Source: Allodiplogaster sudhausi (taxonomy: Eukaryota > Nematoda > Chromadorea > Rhabditida > Diplogasteridae). Taken from it: DNA of 64,000 nt. This document shows, one piece after another, positions 50,634 through 62,991 of this stretch (its first letter is position 1; each line of letters begins with the position of its first letter). Position numbers and translations under genes: made by a program. Under the pieces are notes generated by a model that did not search any database, was not told the DNA's origin, and saw nothing but the letters and a program-made list of their open reading frames with translations. The stretch is taken from the NCBI GenBank assembly GCA_945643635.1, contig CALZFC010000284.1, positions 303,501-367,500 of the forward strand, in the 5' to 3' direction.

Positions 50634-50680
50634 TAGATCGAGTTATTGCTTGCATTTTATGCTAGCAATAACTCGATCTA
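50634..50680. repeat. 17-bp perfect inverted repeat
   Basis: TAGATCGAGTTATTGCT (50634-50650) and its exact complement (50664-50680) with a 13-base loop. There is no T run after it and no gene end nearby, so I do not call it a terminator. Confidence 0.9.
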
Positions 50681-51001
50681 GGATGGAATTGAAACTAACA
50701 GTGTAGGCCTTTTCAATTGGAATTCACAACAAAGTCTCAAGTAAACATACCTCTCAATTTTCAAAGACTGCCGAGACTCATATTTTTGTTTGAACAACAT
50801 CAAAATGTTATCTGGCGTGGTCTTGGAAAGACGAATGATTGAAAAGAAGAAGTTCCTATTCTATATCATCGCTAGCTGTAAACTAGACAGTGGCAAGCGA
50901 TACGGACTATTTAGAGGCAAACTAAACAGAATGCGCGCTGGTGGCCCGTTCGGCTAGTACATAGAGGCCAGGCCTAGGCTAGATTCATCTCTCTCTCTCT
51001 T

Positions 51002-51055
<54 letters not shown>

Positions 51056-51919
51056 TTTCTCTCTCTTTCTCTCTCTCTCCATCTCTGACTCTCTCACTTC
51101 CCATCTTCATAGCTCTCTTTCAGCTAATACGGCTGGCCTCCCGTATACACTATAACTGTCGATCGTCCGTCACACAGAATGCGACTGCACGGCCATATGA
51201 GCGAATGAGATGAATAATGAGTGGGAGGGATGATCGGGGAGGGAGAGAGAGGTAGAGGGAGAGAGAGAAAGAACGCGAGAGAGAGAGAGAGAGGAAAAGA
51301 GAGAGAGAGATACGGCATAAGCGGGAAAGAAATTAATGGATATAACGAAAGAAGCAGTAGGAGGATGTCTTCAGCCGGCTATTCCGCATTCTCATGCCTT
51401 CGGCCTTTGCCAGCATCTGCAACAGCAGAGCAGAGCAGAAAATGTGAGAGAGAGAGAGAGAGAGAGAGAACACTGAGAATAGGAGGGTAGAGAGAGAGAG
51501 ACGAAGCAGAGACAAGAGAGTGGCAATTGCGGGAGATGAAGAGAGAAGTACATACTCGTCGCATGTGTGGCAGTAGTAAAAAGCAGACGTCCATCTGTGA
51601 ATTTGGTGGAAAAGAGAGCATGCGGAGCGGAGCACGAGCAATTCTTATCGTCAGTCTCCAGAGGTAGAGCGAGGTATGGAGAGAGAGAGAGATGGAGAGA
51701 GAACGAGAGGGAGAGAGAAAGAGAGAGAGAGAGAAAGAGAGGGAGAGAGAGAGATCACGATAGGCCACAAAATGCCGATCGTTTACATGCAAAACTCGCT
51801 CGCGGAAGCTGCTTTATGACTCTCTGACACACTGTTTTCCAGCAAATGATTCAAGACACTGTTTGGGCTCTCGAAGCGAACTGCGAAAACAGAGGGACAG
51901 AGAGTGGAAAAAAAAGTGG

Positions 51920-51959
<40 letters not shown>

Positions 51960-52501
51960 AATAGAGAGAGAGGTCTAGAGAAAATAGGAAAATAAAAGAT
52001 CGAGAGAAGTGGCGTGGGAGAGTGCGGCGGAGAAAGAGAGAGAACAAAGAAAATTTAGAAGCAAAGCAAATGGCAGTGCACATTGCACAAGCTGGCCACG
52101 GCAACAGTTGAAAGAAGTGATAGTGGGAGCCGAGAGAACGAGACAAAAAAATGAGAGAGAGAGATAGCAGAGAGAAAGAGAGCAAAGAGAGAGAGAGATA
52201 AATATGACGAGAAGTTGAGAGAGAAGCAGAGAGTCTAAGTTGCTGAAGCTTCTTTCTCTTCCTTCACGCCGCCACAGGACACAATCGCGTGGACCGAACA
52301 AACAACTTTAGCTGCTGCTTGCTGTGGCTGGTCAACGAGTCTTAGAGGCGGCCGGCATTATAAAAGAGAGAGAGAGAGAGAGCGAGAGAGAGAAAGAAAG
52401 AAAGAAAGAAAGAAATAGAGAGCGAGATGTCGAGAGCAAGAGAAAGAGAGATCGCTTATGAAGAGTTGAGGAGCGAACAAACTGGTGAGAGAGGAAGAAA
52501 G

Positions 52502-52543
<42 letters not shown>

Positions 52544-52768
52544 AAGCTACGACGGCTTAGACGACGGAAGCGCCGGTCCACGTACTTCCGAGCACCACTT
52601 GCGGTCTCTCACGAGAGAAGTGAATGAATGCGAATTGAATGGCGACAGGGAAAGCCTCCCTCAGGGCAGGCTTAGGCTAGAGTGAAAGGCCACGGATAGA
52701 TTGCCATGCCCTTTCAGCTTTGAACTCGCGTCAACTATATTCTATCCCTTGGTTGTCTCTGCATCTTC

Positions 52769-52807
<39 letters not shown>

Positions 52808-54879
52808 CCACCCGATTGCACGCCTCTCCATCATCCGCTTCCATGTGATCATCTACATATGCCTTGGCTCCGTTCCAGTTTCCCGCACGCGATCTCTGAG
52901 GCAACGCCTAGGGCAGCCTTCAAGGGGTTGTACAGTGTCAGTAGCAGTTCTTGTTTTTTTTCTGACCTCGCCCTGACATTCAAGCTGAAATGCGAATCGT
53001 TTATGTATATACATATATACTCTTCGTTGAGTGCAGCAATCGTATTTCATGCAACATCATTTAATTAATTTAATTTAAAAAGCACTCATAAATATATTAG
53101 CTGTAATTAATCGAGATAAACAATCGCGTGATTAATCAACAGCAGTGTTTCCTGCGAGTATTAATTAATGGGGAAGACGCGCACTTCATTAATGGAAGAC
53201 TGTTCGCTTGACCGGAAGGCAGTAATCGGAGAAGAGAGAACGGGAAGTTGGAGCAGAGCGACTTGATTGCGCGCGCTTAGGGCAAATGGACGTGAGAGAG
53301 AGACAGAGAGACAGAGAGGGAGACAGAGAGAGAGAGAGAGCGAGAGAGAAAGAGTGAGAGAAAGATCTTAGGCTTAGAGGAGAGAGAAAGAACGAAAGAG
53401 AGTGGGAGGGAAAGAGAGCGAGGAAGTTAAAGCACGCGAACACCGCTGCCCCTGGAGACAGCGCCCGCACGTTGGGATGGTCACTCTCTTTCTCTGCTTC
53501 TCTCTCTCTCTCTCTTTCTCTGCCTCTCTCTCTCCCTCTTTCTCTATTTCCATCAGGTCTTATCCGACTGCTACCTTCCTTCTCTAATGATCCCCTCTGT
53601 TTCTCGCTGAGCGTCTCTCTCAATTCTTCTCTCAATCTCTTCATTCTAGAATAGAAGCTGGCAGCTGGTCAGCTAATGTTGCACTGGCGCACACATGCTG
53701 ATTACGACGTTAAGTGTTTTGCCCTTAGATGAAATGGTGGGAGAGAGAAAGAGAGAAAGAAAGAGGGAGAGAAGAGAGGGAGAATGGAGATAGAGAGGGA
53801 GAAAGAAAGAGAGAGAATGGGAGAGAGAGGCTTGTGCAAAAGAATGATGAGCATCAAGACAGGAAGTGAAAGCTGATTGTGAAGCGAGAGATTGAAGATG
53901 ACGGACAAACAAAGAGAGGTCGAGAGAGAACGAGAGCGAATAAATGCGGAAGACGCTTAATAAAAGTACAGAGAGAACTTAAACGTCGGGACAATGTAAG
54001 ACTGCAAGGACCAGAGGCATTAAGATGTAAGAGAAGCTTCAAGTGCCCCATTATTCAGGAGAGAAGGATGAGAGTGGGCAGTGTTTTGACAAGAGTCTTC
54101 TAAGTACACATCTAGCAAGCTAGCTGCAGCATTTTACTCTCTCCGTCCACCCTTTCCCCCTTGACCGTGGACTGGACTGGAGGCAAGAAAATATAGAAGA
54201 GTAAGGTATGCTTACATATTAATGTGAGCTTAAAACCGAGCATTTAGTCGCACTCATCCACAGGCAGCCTTCTTTTTCTTCTTCTCTCTTAACTTTTTGC
54301 CCTACTAGAACAACTTGTCCAGCATCTTCACCAATTGTTTTATTAATGACAATTATTAGCTCATAGGAAGAGGCATTCCTCGAACAGAGATAGAAAGGAG
54401 GCATTGATACACGAGGAAATATGTAAAAAGGCACCCGAAGGCAGTGGCCATCGCCAAGGGGCCGGCTGGTGAGAAGGGATTGCTTTACGAATGTGTGAGA
54501 GAGATGGATGAGAAGAAGGAGAGAGAGAGAGAGATAGTGGAGAATGTGAGTTGTGAAGGGAGAGAGAACAAAGCAGAGATAGAGAGAGAGAAATAAAGAC
54601 ATAGAGAGAGAGAGAGAATTTGAATGAGATCACCCCAGTCTTCAAGATTCTTCCAGTAAAAGTGTGAGTCAATAACAAGAACCCCTCTGGTCGGCATTCT
54701 CACCACAACAGCCAGCACAACATGCCTGACCATGAGGGACGAATATGCAGAAATTCATTCATTCTTTTCGAGATGACTTCTTCTTTATGTCTGTCTGTCT
54801 CTCTCTCCCTCGCTCTCTCTCTCGTTCTCTCTGCCTCCATTTTCACCCTCACCCCCTCTCTCTCCATCAGTCAGAGGGA

Positions 54880-54920
<41 letters not shown>

Positions 54921-55081
54921 CCAATTCTCTCTTCTCTTCACTCTCTCGCTCTCTCACCGCCACCCGCTATGATTCCTTGAAAGAAGATGACAAGGTACGC
55001 ATCATCAAGCACAGAACAATATTAAAAATTCGTCTGACTCTTCCTCACTCTCTCTCACCTCCCTCTTTTCTCCCTCGCTTC

Positions 55082-55133
<52 letters not shown>

Positions 55134-56107
55134 ATCAGGCTTCTCAGTGAACCCTGCCCCTAGCAAATTTTTTCACGTCACTCGTCTCCCATTACACAAG
55201 CAATTTTAGCCAGTCTTTATGCCTACCTTGGCTACAAGATGTTTTAGAGTACAGACAAATTCATCTAAGGCCAGTTGTTGTTAGCACTGGGAAATAACAA
55301 ACAAGCCCATAAAATTTGGAAAGAGACCGCTGCAGTTGAGGTCTATTAAGGAATGAACCATGAAGGAAGAGAGTTGGAAAAAGAGCAATTGAAAATGAAA
55401 ATGGAGATTTTCCGATAAGGAAAACTACAATGAACAATGTATATAAAAGAAGAAGAATCACTTTGCTTGATTGGAACGAAAAGCGAGAGAAAGAGAGAAA
55501 GAGAGCACAGATTAAAAGACTGTCACAAAAACAATAACAGACACACTAATTTTAAAAGAAGGATTAGAAAAAGGCACACCTACAGAGATGAGGAAGAAGA
55601 CAGAAAGAGATGGTCTGGCTGGAAGGAAGGAAATAAGACAGTTCCGTTCGTAGATGGACATATCGGGATATGTGTATCTCATATCTCCTCTTCTTTTTTT
55701 CGGGCTAGATCTTTCTTGATCTGTCTGATCTCTCTCTCTCTCTCTCTATCTATCTTTGCGTCTCAAGCAATCTATCTGATCTCTCTTTCTATCTATCTCT
55801 GATCTCTAACGATCTATCTTTGTTACCTTCTCTCCATCCCTCACTACCTATCTCTACATCTCTCTCTCTCCATATCTCTCTCTCCATCTCTCTCTCTCTC
55901 TCTCTCTTCGACCCACTCTCGGCCATATCAAACGACTAGACAAGATGATAGAATAGGTAATAATCGCTTTGCTTCCCTCGATCTTTTCATCTCAGTCTTT
56001 CCTAAAGTGTTCATCCATTCCAATCTGTTAACGATATTCCTGTGCTGTTCGTGATATTCCTTTTCTTTCTTCTCCCTTTCCATTTCTCTATTTTACTATC
56101 TGTCTCC

Positions 56108-56201
56108 CTTTCTCTATCTCTTCCTTTCACTCTCTCTCTCTCTCTCTCCCTCTCTCTCTCTTTCTCTCTCTCTCTCTTTTCTCCTTTCTCTATCTCTTCC
56201 T

Positions 56202-56240
<39 letters not shown>

Positions 56241-56335
56241 TCTCTCTCTTTCTCTCTCTCTCTTTTTCTCCTCTCTCTTTCTCTTTCTTCTTCTTCTTTC
56301 TCTCTCTTTAATTCTCTCTCTCTCTCTCTCGCCCA
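56108..56335. repeat. CT tract with internal duplication
   Basis: A block containing CTCTATCTCTTCCTTTCACT occurs twice, near 56112 and 56187, within a long CT repeat. Confidence 0.85.
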
Positions 56336-56784
56336 ATGTGTCTCTCCACCTCTCTCTCCATCTTTGCTCCCCCACACTTTCACGATATGGTTCAGATGGT
56401 TATTAGACATTTATCGAGTGAAGAAAAAAACCAAAATGGTTCGACAAAATTTACCTTTTTAACAGTTCGACAAAATTCAAGATCTCGAAAATAAATTTCG
56501 AAAAAAAAAAGTTGACATTTATGTCAATAAATTTATAACAAATACGTATGAAAATACTCGCAATAGGTGGAGGATCACACAACCGAAAAGGAACGGAAGA
56601 TCACATTTCATACAAGAAACGAAAGGGAAAACAAACATATCCCCAAGAAAACCATTAGTCAATGAAGACAATTATGTTATCAGAAAAAAATAATCAAAGA
56701 ACGGTTTAGTAGAAAACAACCGAGAAGAGAAGTTTCAAATTGGCAAGGAGACTGAATATAGAAGCGAGAGTGCGCGGCAGGGAA

Positions 56785-56839
<55 letters not shown>

Positions 56840-57014
56840 GAAAAGGAGAAAGATAACAGAGAGAAGTGAGAGAGATCAAAGAAGAAGAGTAAAGGGAAGG
56901 GTGGTGAGAATTAAAGAGGGAAAGAAAGAGAGAAAGAGGGAGATAGAAAGAGAATGAGAGAGAGGGAGAAGAGAGAGAGGGAGAAGAGAGAGAGGGAGAA
57001 GAGAGAGAGGGAGA

Positions 57015-57045
<31 letters not shown>

Positions 57046-57734
57046 CGATCATCGGCGAGGGCGCGCGAATGCTGGAGATATGTGTAATGAGATGCTTCAA
57101 GCGTGCGATCTGACAGGAGGGGACCCGGAGGCGGATAAACAAGAGAAAATCTAGGGATGTCCGCAGGGAGGACTGCATCACATCATGAGAGATGAAGCAT
57201 GGAGGAGGAGAGAGGAGAAGGAGAGAGGAGGGAGCGACTGAGAGAGAGAGAGAGAGAGAGACGTAGAGAGAGACGTAGAGAGAGAGGGGGAGAGAGAAAG
57301 TGGGCGTGAGATATGGAGAGAGTAACGAGGATAAGAGAGCGATCATGGAATAGATCGAGAGGCTCGAGAAAGAAACAAATAAAGGACATGGTGTAGGTGT
57401 AGAGATTCATAGATAGAGATGGAAAAGTATAGATAGCATGAAAGAGAGGGGGAGAGAGAAAGAGATAGAGAGAGAGAGAGAGGGAGAGAGGGAGAGAGGG
57501 AGAGTGTGCCAACTTTTTTCATTTAAATAATTCTCACTAGCCGCCGTCAAGAGTGCAAAGTGAGGAAGAGGACACACAGATGCATGCTTCCTTCCTCTCA
57601 TTCAACCCCTCTCCTTTTTTGTTCCATCCGGATCTCTCTCAACACTCTCGAGGGATCATCGACATCCTTTCCTTTCATAAACGGGAGACATTAGAAACGA
57701 GGTGAATGAGGGGGGAGAGTGGGCAATAAAGAGA

Positions 57735-57830
57735 GAGAGAGAGAGTGAGAGAAGGAGGTGAAGAAAAGGAGAGAGAGCGAGAGAGAGTGAGAGAAGGAGG
57801 TGAAGAAAAGGAGAGAGAGCGAGAGAGAGA
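57735..57830. repeat. 44-bp direct repeat in a GA tract
   Basis: A block with GAGAAGGAGGTGAAGAAAAG occurs at 57749 and again at 57793. Confidence 0.85.
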
Positions 57831-58964
57831 GAGACGAGAAAAGGGACAGTGCGAGAGAGGCCAGAGAAAAGGAGAGAATGAGGGATATTAATATAAAATT
57901 AAAGAATAAACGACAAGATGAAGTCCTTAGAAACAGTAAGAAAATTTCGTTGAATTTGCTCTTCTTGCTCTTCATCTTCAACTCACTTCTCTCGCTTTTA
58001 GCTGGCCTTATTATAACCTCTTGAAACGATTCCTCTCTCTTCTCTTTTCCCTTCTCTCTACCTCACTCTCTCTCTCTCTCTTTCTCTCTCTCTTATCTCA
58101 CTAACTGTATCCACTCCTTTTTAGTCTCTTGACAGATTGACATAAAGAAACAGAGAAAATCGAGCTCAAGAGTCTGGAGATCGACCGCTTTGCGATAGAG
58201 AAAAGTGTTAAGGGAATTTTGAGACAGAAGGAGATAAAGAGAGAGAGGAAGCATAGATTGAAAGGAGGGAAAGAGACTGAGCGAGAGTGATAGTAAAAAA
58301 GGCTGCTTGATCGAGAAAGAGTGAGCGACAAACAAAGAGAGAGTGAGAGAGAGAGAGGGTGAGAGAGTGAGAGAGAGAGGGTGAGAGAGAGAGAGTGAGA
58401 GAGAGAGGGTGAGAGAGTGAGAGAGAGAGAGGGATGGATGAGATCAGAGAGCTCTCAACAGAATATTTGTGGTTCACACATCTCCGCTGACTTTTTTTTC
58501 CCTTTTTATAAATTTTATTTTTCTTATTTTCTACAGATTTCCATCCAAATTATTTGCATACCTTTCATTCTATTTTTTTAATATTCGAACTCTCAATCTG
58601 TCTCTCGGTCATGCCACCAAAATTACATCCTTTTACATGAATATGTTTATTCATTTATTTTATTACTTTGATATACATTTACATATTAGAATTTCGTCGT
58701 AAGCTGTTCTTCCTCCTGCACTGCAAAGAAGGTCAAACTTTCCACTGGAAAGAAAAGACCATTTTAACTTGTTACAATGACGACTGATTTTTTTTTTGCA
58801 TTTTTTTTTGGCTCAAATTACATCGCTTTTCTTCAGCTGTATTAATAATCAGTTGACGGAGAACCGGATGAATTCTCTAAAAAAATAAAGTGACAAAATA
58901 TATAGTTCTTGAGAATGAAGGAGAAAATTTTTCGTTGGAATTCATAGCTTTCCGGACAGACGTA

Positions 58965-59235
58965 AGAAAGAAAGTTTGAAAGAAATAAAGCAAGGATGAA
59001 AGTAGGAGGCAAAGTATGAAATAAGTAAAGAGAAGACGAAAAAAGACAGGAAGTAAGTAAGAATAGGTAACTTAGAAAGTAAGAAATAAAGTAAGAAAGA
59101 AGGAAAGAAAATAAGTATGAAATAAAGTAAGAAAGATAGTAGGAAAAAAGAAAGAAAGATAGTAAGAAACAAAGTAAGAAGCAAAGAAAGAAAGTAAGTA
59201 GGGAACAAACTAAGAAACAAAAGAAAGAAAGATGA
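58965..59235. repeat. Degenerate purine tract (AAGA/AAGT)n
   Basis: Irregular GAAAGTAAGAAA-type units in an almost pure purine plus T context, unlike the GA tracts around it. Confidence 0.8.
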
Positions 59236-60214
59236 CCAGAAAAAATCCCCGGGACCTAAATGCGGCATTAGTTCGAGGGTCGGTGAGCGTTATTTCCCGG
59301 AAATTGCTTTGACTGCGAGAGAAAACTAAAGATAACCACGAAATGAGAGGGGCCAGACAAACCATATCTCGAGTAGGTTTGTCTGCGCCTCCACTTTTAC
59401 ACGCTATTTCTCACCATTTCAAAGACGCGGGATCTTTCCCGAAGCGCTGGGTACATTTGAGCAAAATTGGTCCGGTATCTTTCCCGGAGCGTTCAAGAAA
59501 ACCTCCGAGGTTCCATGCTATAGCATATAAAAAGTCCGGGAAATTTCTCGCACACCTCATCGTCAGAATAATTTTTTTTGAGTTCCGGGACCCCTGACCG
59601 AACTTTCTTGAGAATGAAGGCGCGGCTGGTTTAATTATGGCTTGAACACCTTGAACGAGTCAAAGAGAAGAACACAAACGCGTAGAGAAAGGATGAGGTT
59701 ACGCAACCGAGCAAGGGGGAGCAGGCCATACGGAAGAAAGAGGAGTGGAGACGGTTTGAAATTGGAGAAGCTGGAGGTAAGGGACGAGAGAGGAGAGAGA
59801 ATGGAGAGAGAGAGGAAGAGAAAGAGAGAGGGAGAACTGGCCCCTGGGATACCACATTCCAACCTTTTGAGGTAAAGCGAGTAGCGCTTTTAGGACAGGG
59901 GAAGCCAGGAGGTCAGATACTGAAGCAGTCACCGGAAAACGGAGTGTCATCGGATATGCCTATGGTCAGAGGAGAGTGGAAGAGAGGTTGAGAAAGAGAG
60001 AGAGAGGTAAGAAGAGTGAGAGAAAAAGGAGAGAGAGAAAGAGAGAGTGAGAGGGAGAAGAGTAAAATAGAAGAGAACGGGAGGTAGCAGTTGGAATGGG
60101 AAAACTGCTACTCAGAGAAGGCCTGCCAGCCCTGGGCATTTTCGGATTGCGTGATACTAGCACGTTACCTTTGGAGTGTTTTGAAAGTGTCATTGAAGGC
60201 GAGATAGATAGGCC

Positions 60215-60247
<33 letters not shown>

Positions 60248-60400
60248 TGGAAAGAGAGTGGGAGAGAGATGATTGCTCTATGGCATCAGTATCCGTACGG
60301 CATCCATTTCCCAAAAGGACATTAGAAAATGGGAAGATCACATTTCTTCGTGCGCACGTCATGGCTCTTACACGTAAAACTAGCGATGTTCGCTAGTTTA

Positions 60401-60809
60401 GAAACGAAAGAGATACATAGAGGAACAGAGGAGGGGGAGATAGACAGAGATAAAAAGGAAACGAAAGAGATACATAGAGGAACAGAGGAGGGGGAGATAG
60501 ACAGAGATAAAAAGGAAACGAAAGAGATACATAGAGGAACAGAGGAGGGGGAGATAGACAGAGATAAAAAGGAAACGAAAGAGAGACATAGAGGAACAGA
60601 GGAGGGGGAGATAGACAGAGATAAAAAGGAAACGAAAGAGATACAAAGAGGAACAGAGGAGGGGGAGATAGACAGAGATAAAAAGGAAACGAAAGAGATA
60701 CATAGAGGAACAGAGGAGGGGGAGATAGACAGAGATAAAAAGGAAACGAAAGAGATACATAGAGGAACAGAGGAGGGGGAGATAGACAGAGATAAAAAGG
60801 AAACGAAAA
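60401..60809. repeat. 57-bp minisatellite, seven copies
   Basis: Seven head-to-tail 57-base units plus a 10-base partial. They are nearly identical; units 4 and 5 each carry one or two changes. Because 57 is divisible by three, a 19-residue repeat stays open on both strands: ETKEIHRGTEEGEIDRDKK on plus, MYLFRFLFISVYLPLLCSS on minus. No start context, splice signals or codon bias indicate translation. Confidence 0.95.
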
Positions 60810-61091
60810 TTTAGAGGTTCAATGAATTCATGAAGATCATCATCGAATTATAAAAACAAATAATAATAACGAGTTGCCATGTGCAATGTTTCCGATAAAA
60901 AAGAACATTTTTTTCTACTTCGGTCAATATACATTAAAACAAAATAATCAAAGTAAGCAAATTAATCCTGCAATATATGCACTCTTGATATACTGCTACT
61001 TCCATTATAATGGCCTTTTCCTAAACTTTGCGCTCATTTTCCCTCTCTTTCCCTCTCTCTCTCTTTCTTCCTCTCTCTCTCTCTCTTTCTT

Positions 61092-61123
<32 letters not shown>

Positions 61124-61314
61124 CCTCTCTCTCTCTCTCGCTATCTCTATCTTGAATAGAAGCACCGTCGACAACTTTTTTGAAGTGAAACTGTCGACTG
61201 CTTGCGGTGGCTGATGAATGAAATGAGTGAAAAGGGAAAATGAGAGAGCGAGAACAGCGTGAGAAATTAAAGAGTATGTTTAAGCATAAAAAACTGAGGA
61301 AGCGAGGGAGATTG

Positions 61315-61348
<34 letters not shown>

Positions 61349-62602
61349 AGCAGGAGAGAGGCTGGGGGAGAGGCTGAAAATCAGATGGTAAAGATGATGA
61401 ACAGAAGGATCCAAGGGGGAGAGCGAAGTGAGAAATTGAGAGAGAGAGAGAGTGATACGAAAAGCTTACAGCTTACGAGAAGATGACACGGAAGCTGGAG
61501 TTGCGCGACGGGACCTCGTGGAGACGAGTAATGAGAATGTGGAGAGGGCAAGAGGGAGAGAGAGAGTGAGAAAGAGAGAGAGAGAGAGAGTGAGAAAGGG
61601 AGAGAGAAGTTGAGGGAGAGATTGTGGGAGTGAAAGAGAGAGCAACCGTCATGCGAGACTGCGAAAGCACCTCAAGAACGAGAAAACGAAGAAGCAGGAA
61701 GGAGAAGCAGAACACACGATAAACCGCTTATCTCTCTCACTCTCTCTCTCTCAATCTTAACTCACACCTTCCTTAAATTCATCTCTTCATCAGGATAAAA
61801 AGAACGCTTAGAGAGAGAACTAGAAAGCGAGCGAAACATAAAGAGAGAGAGAGTGCGAAAGAGACAGGGAGAGAGAGAGTGCGAGAGAGACAGAGAGGAA
61901 GAGAGAGAGAAGATTTGATCACTAGCAAGCTTGAAGACATGAATCGCTAAGTATGTATAAGAGCTTTCTTCTATGACTCTGCTTTTACGCAAATTTAATG
62001 ACTTTAGAGGGGAAAGGTGTGAGTAATAAAGAAGTTTGCTAGAAAAATAGATATTTGTATGTAGAAAGAGTACGTATGTACATACATACATGTATATAGT
62101 AAATTGTACGACCGAGCTGTAAGATACAATTTCTCTTGCTCTCTCTCACTCTCTCTCTCTCTCTCACCACCTGGTGAAATCCTTTATCCCCGCCCGCACG
62201 CAGCAGACCGTAACGCACCTCTTGACAGCTACCACTCGTACGTATGTATGTACATATCTCCCCATCACTCGCAAAGCAGAACAAGAAGATAACAAAACAC
62301 TCAAGTGTGTTGTGCTTAGAGAGATAGTTAGAGATATAAAGAGAGAGAGTTAGAGAGAGAGAAAGAGGGAGAGAGAGAGAGATTGAGAGGGTGGGTGCCG
62401 AGCAGGTACATAGATTGCACAAAGAAAAACGAATTTAATTTAATTTTTTTAAAAGAATTAATCTTCTATATTTTTAAAATTTTATTCAGCTAAGAAATGA
62501 TCATAAATACATATTGAAAGAATAATATTAATATATACATAATTGCTAATGCTTACAGTTAGACAGCTATGTACAGATGTAAATAAAATTCGTCTCACAA
62601 AC

Positions 62603-62621
62603 CTTTCCGTTTCCGAGCCAT
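62603..62621 (-). CDS. Possible start exon (MARKRK) of the MPRIP-like locus
   Basis: ATG 62621 gives six basic residues and leaves phase 1 at a GTTTGT donor, exactly the phase needed by the exon at 45858. The frame extends upstream to about 62687 without a stop and stays basic. A 16.7 kb intron would be required, so this is speculative. Confidence 0.25.
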
Positions 62622-62639
62622 CCTTTGTCTTTGCCAGGG

Positions 62640-62856
62640 ATGCTGCTTTACTTTGTTTCTTCCCTTCCCGGCTACCTTTCCGATACCTTACGGCATGAAA
62701 CGCCTATCAACCCTTCTTTCTTTTATAAAGGACGAGGCAGTGTTTGGACAGAATGGAACGGAGCGTTGTGAATAGAATACTAGAAAAACAGAATGACAGC
62801 AAGGAAGAGGAAGAGTGTGCTTTACGATTAGAAAATGATAGGGCGACAGTGATGAG

Positions 62857-62891
<35 letters not shown>

Positions 62892-62943
62892 AATGATGGA
62901 AAGAGAGCGAAAGGGAAAAAGAAAAAAAGTAAGAGAGAGAGAG

Positions 62944-62991
<48 letters not shown>

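Larger units (their letters stand above)
45859..62602. other. GA/CT repeat desert, no gene recognised
   Basis: Nearly 17 kb without a supportable exon. CT tracts: 50988-51082, 54880-54925, 55090-55135, 55730-55910, 56108-56335, 61060-61140. GA tracts: 47250-47300, 48165-48230, 49038-49150, 51900-51960, 52500-52545, 56780-56840, 56930-57060, 57740-57840, 58330-58436. If the upstream exon model is right, this is one giant intron; otherwise it is intergenic. Confidence 0.6.

Noticed and set aside
55737..56335. Long Ser/Leu-rich and Arg/Glu-rich open frames here and in every other GA/CT tract
   Set aside because: A (GA)n or (CT)n run reads as Arg-Glu or Ser-Leu repeats and rarely meets a stop. 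There is no codon bias, domain or splice structure beyond the repeat.
60329..60814. 161-codon plus-strand frame with 19-residue repeats as a real protein
   Set aside because: It is explained by a 57-bp minisatellite; the opposite strand is equally open and the non-repeat part shows no coding features.
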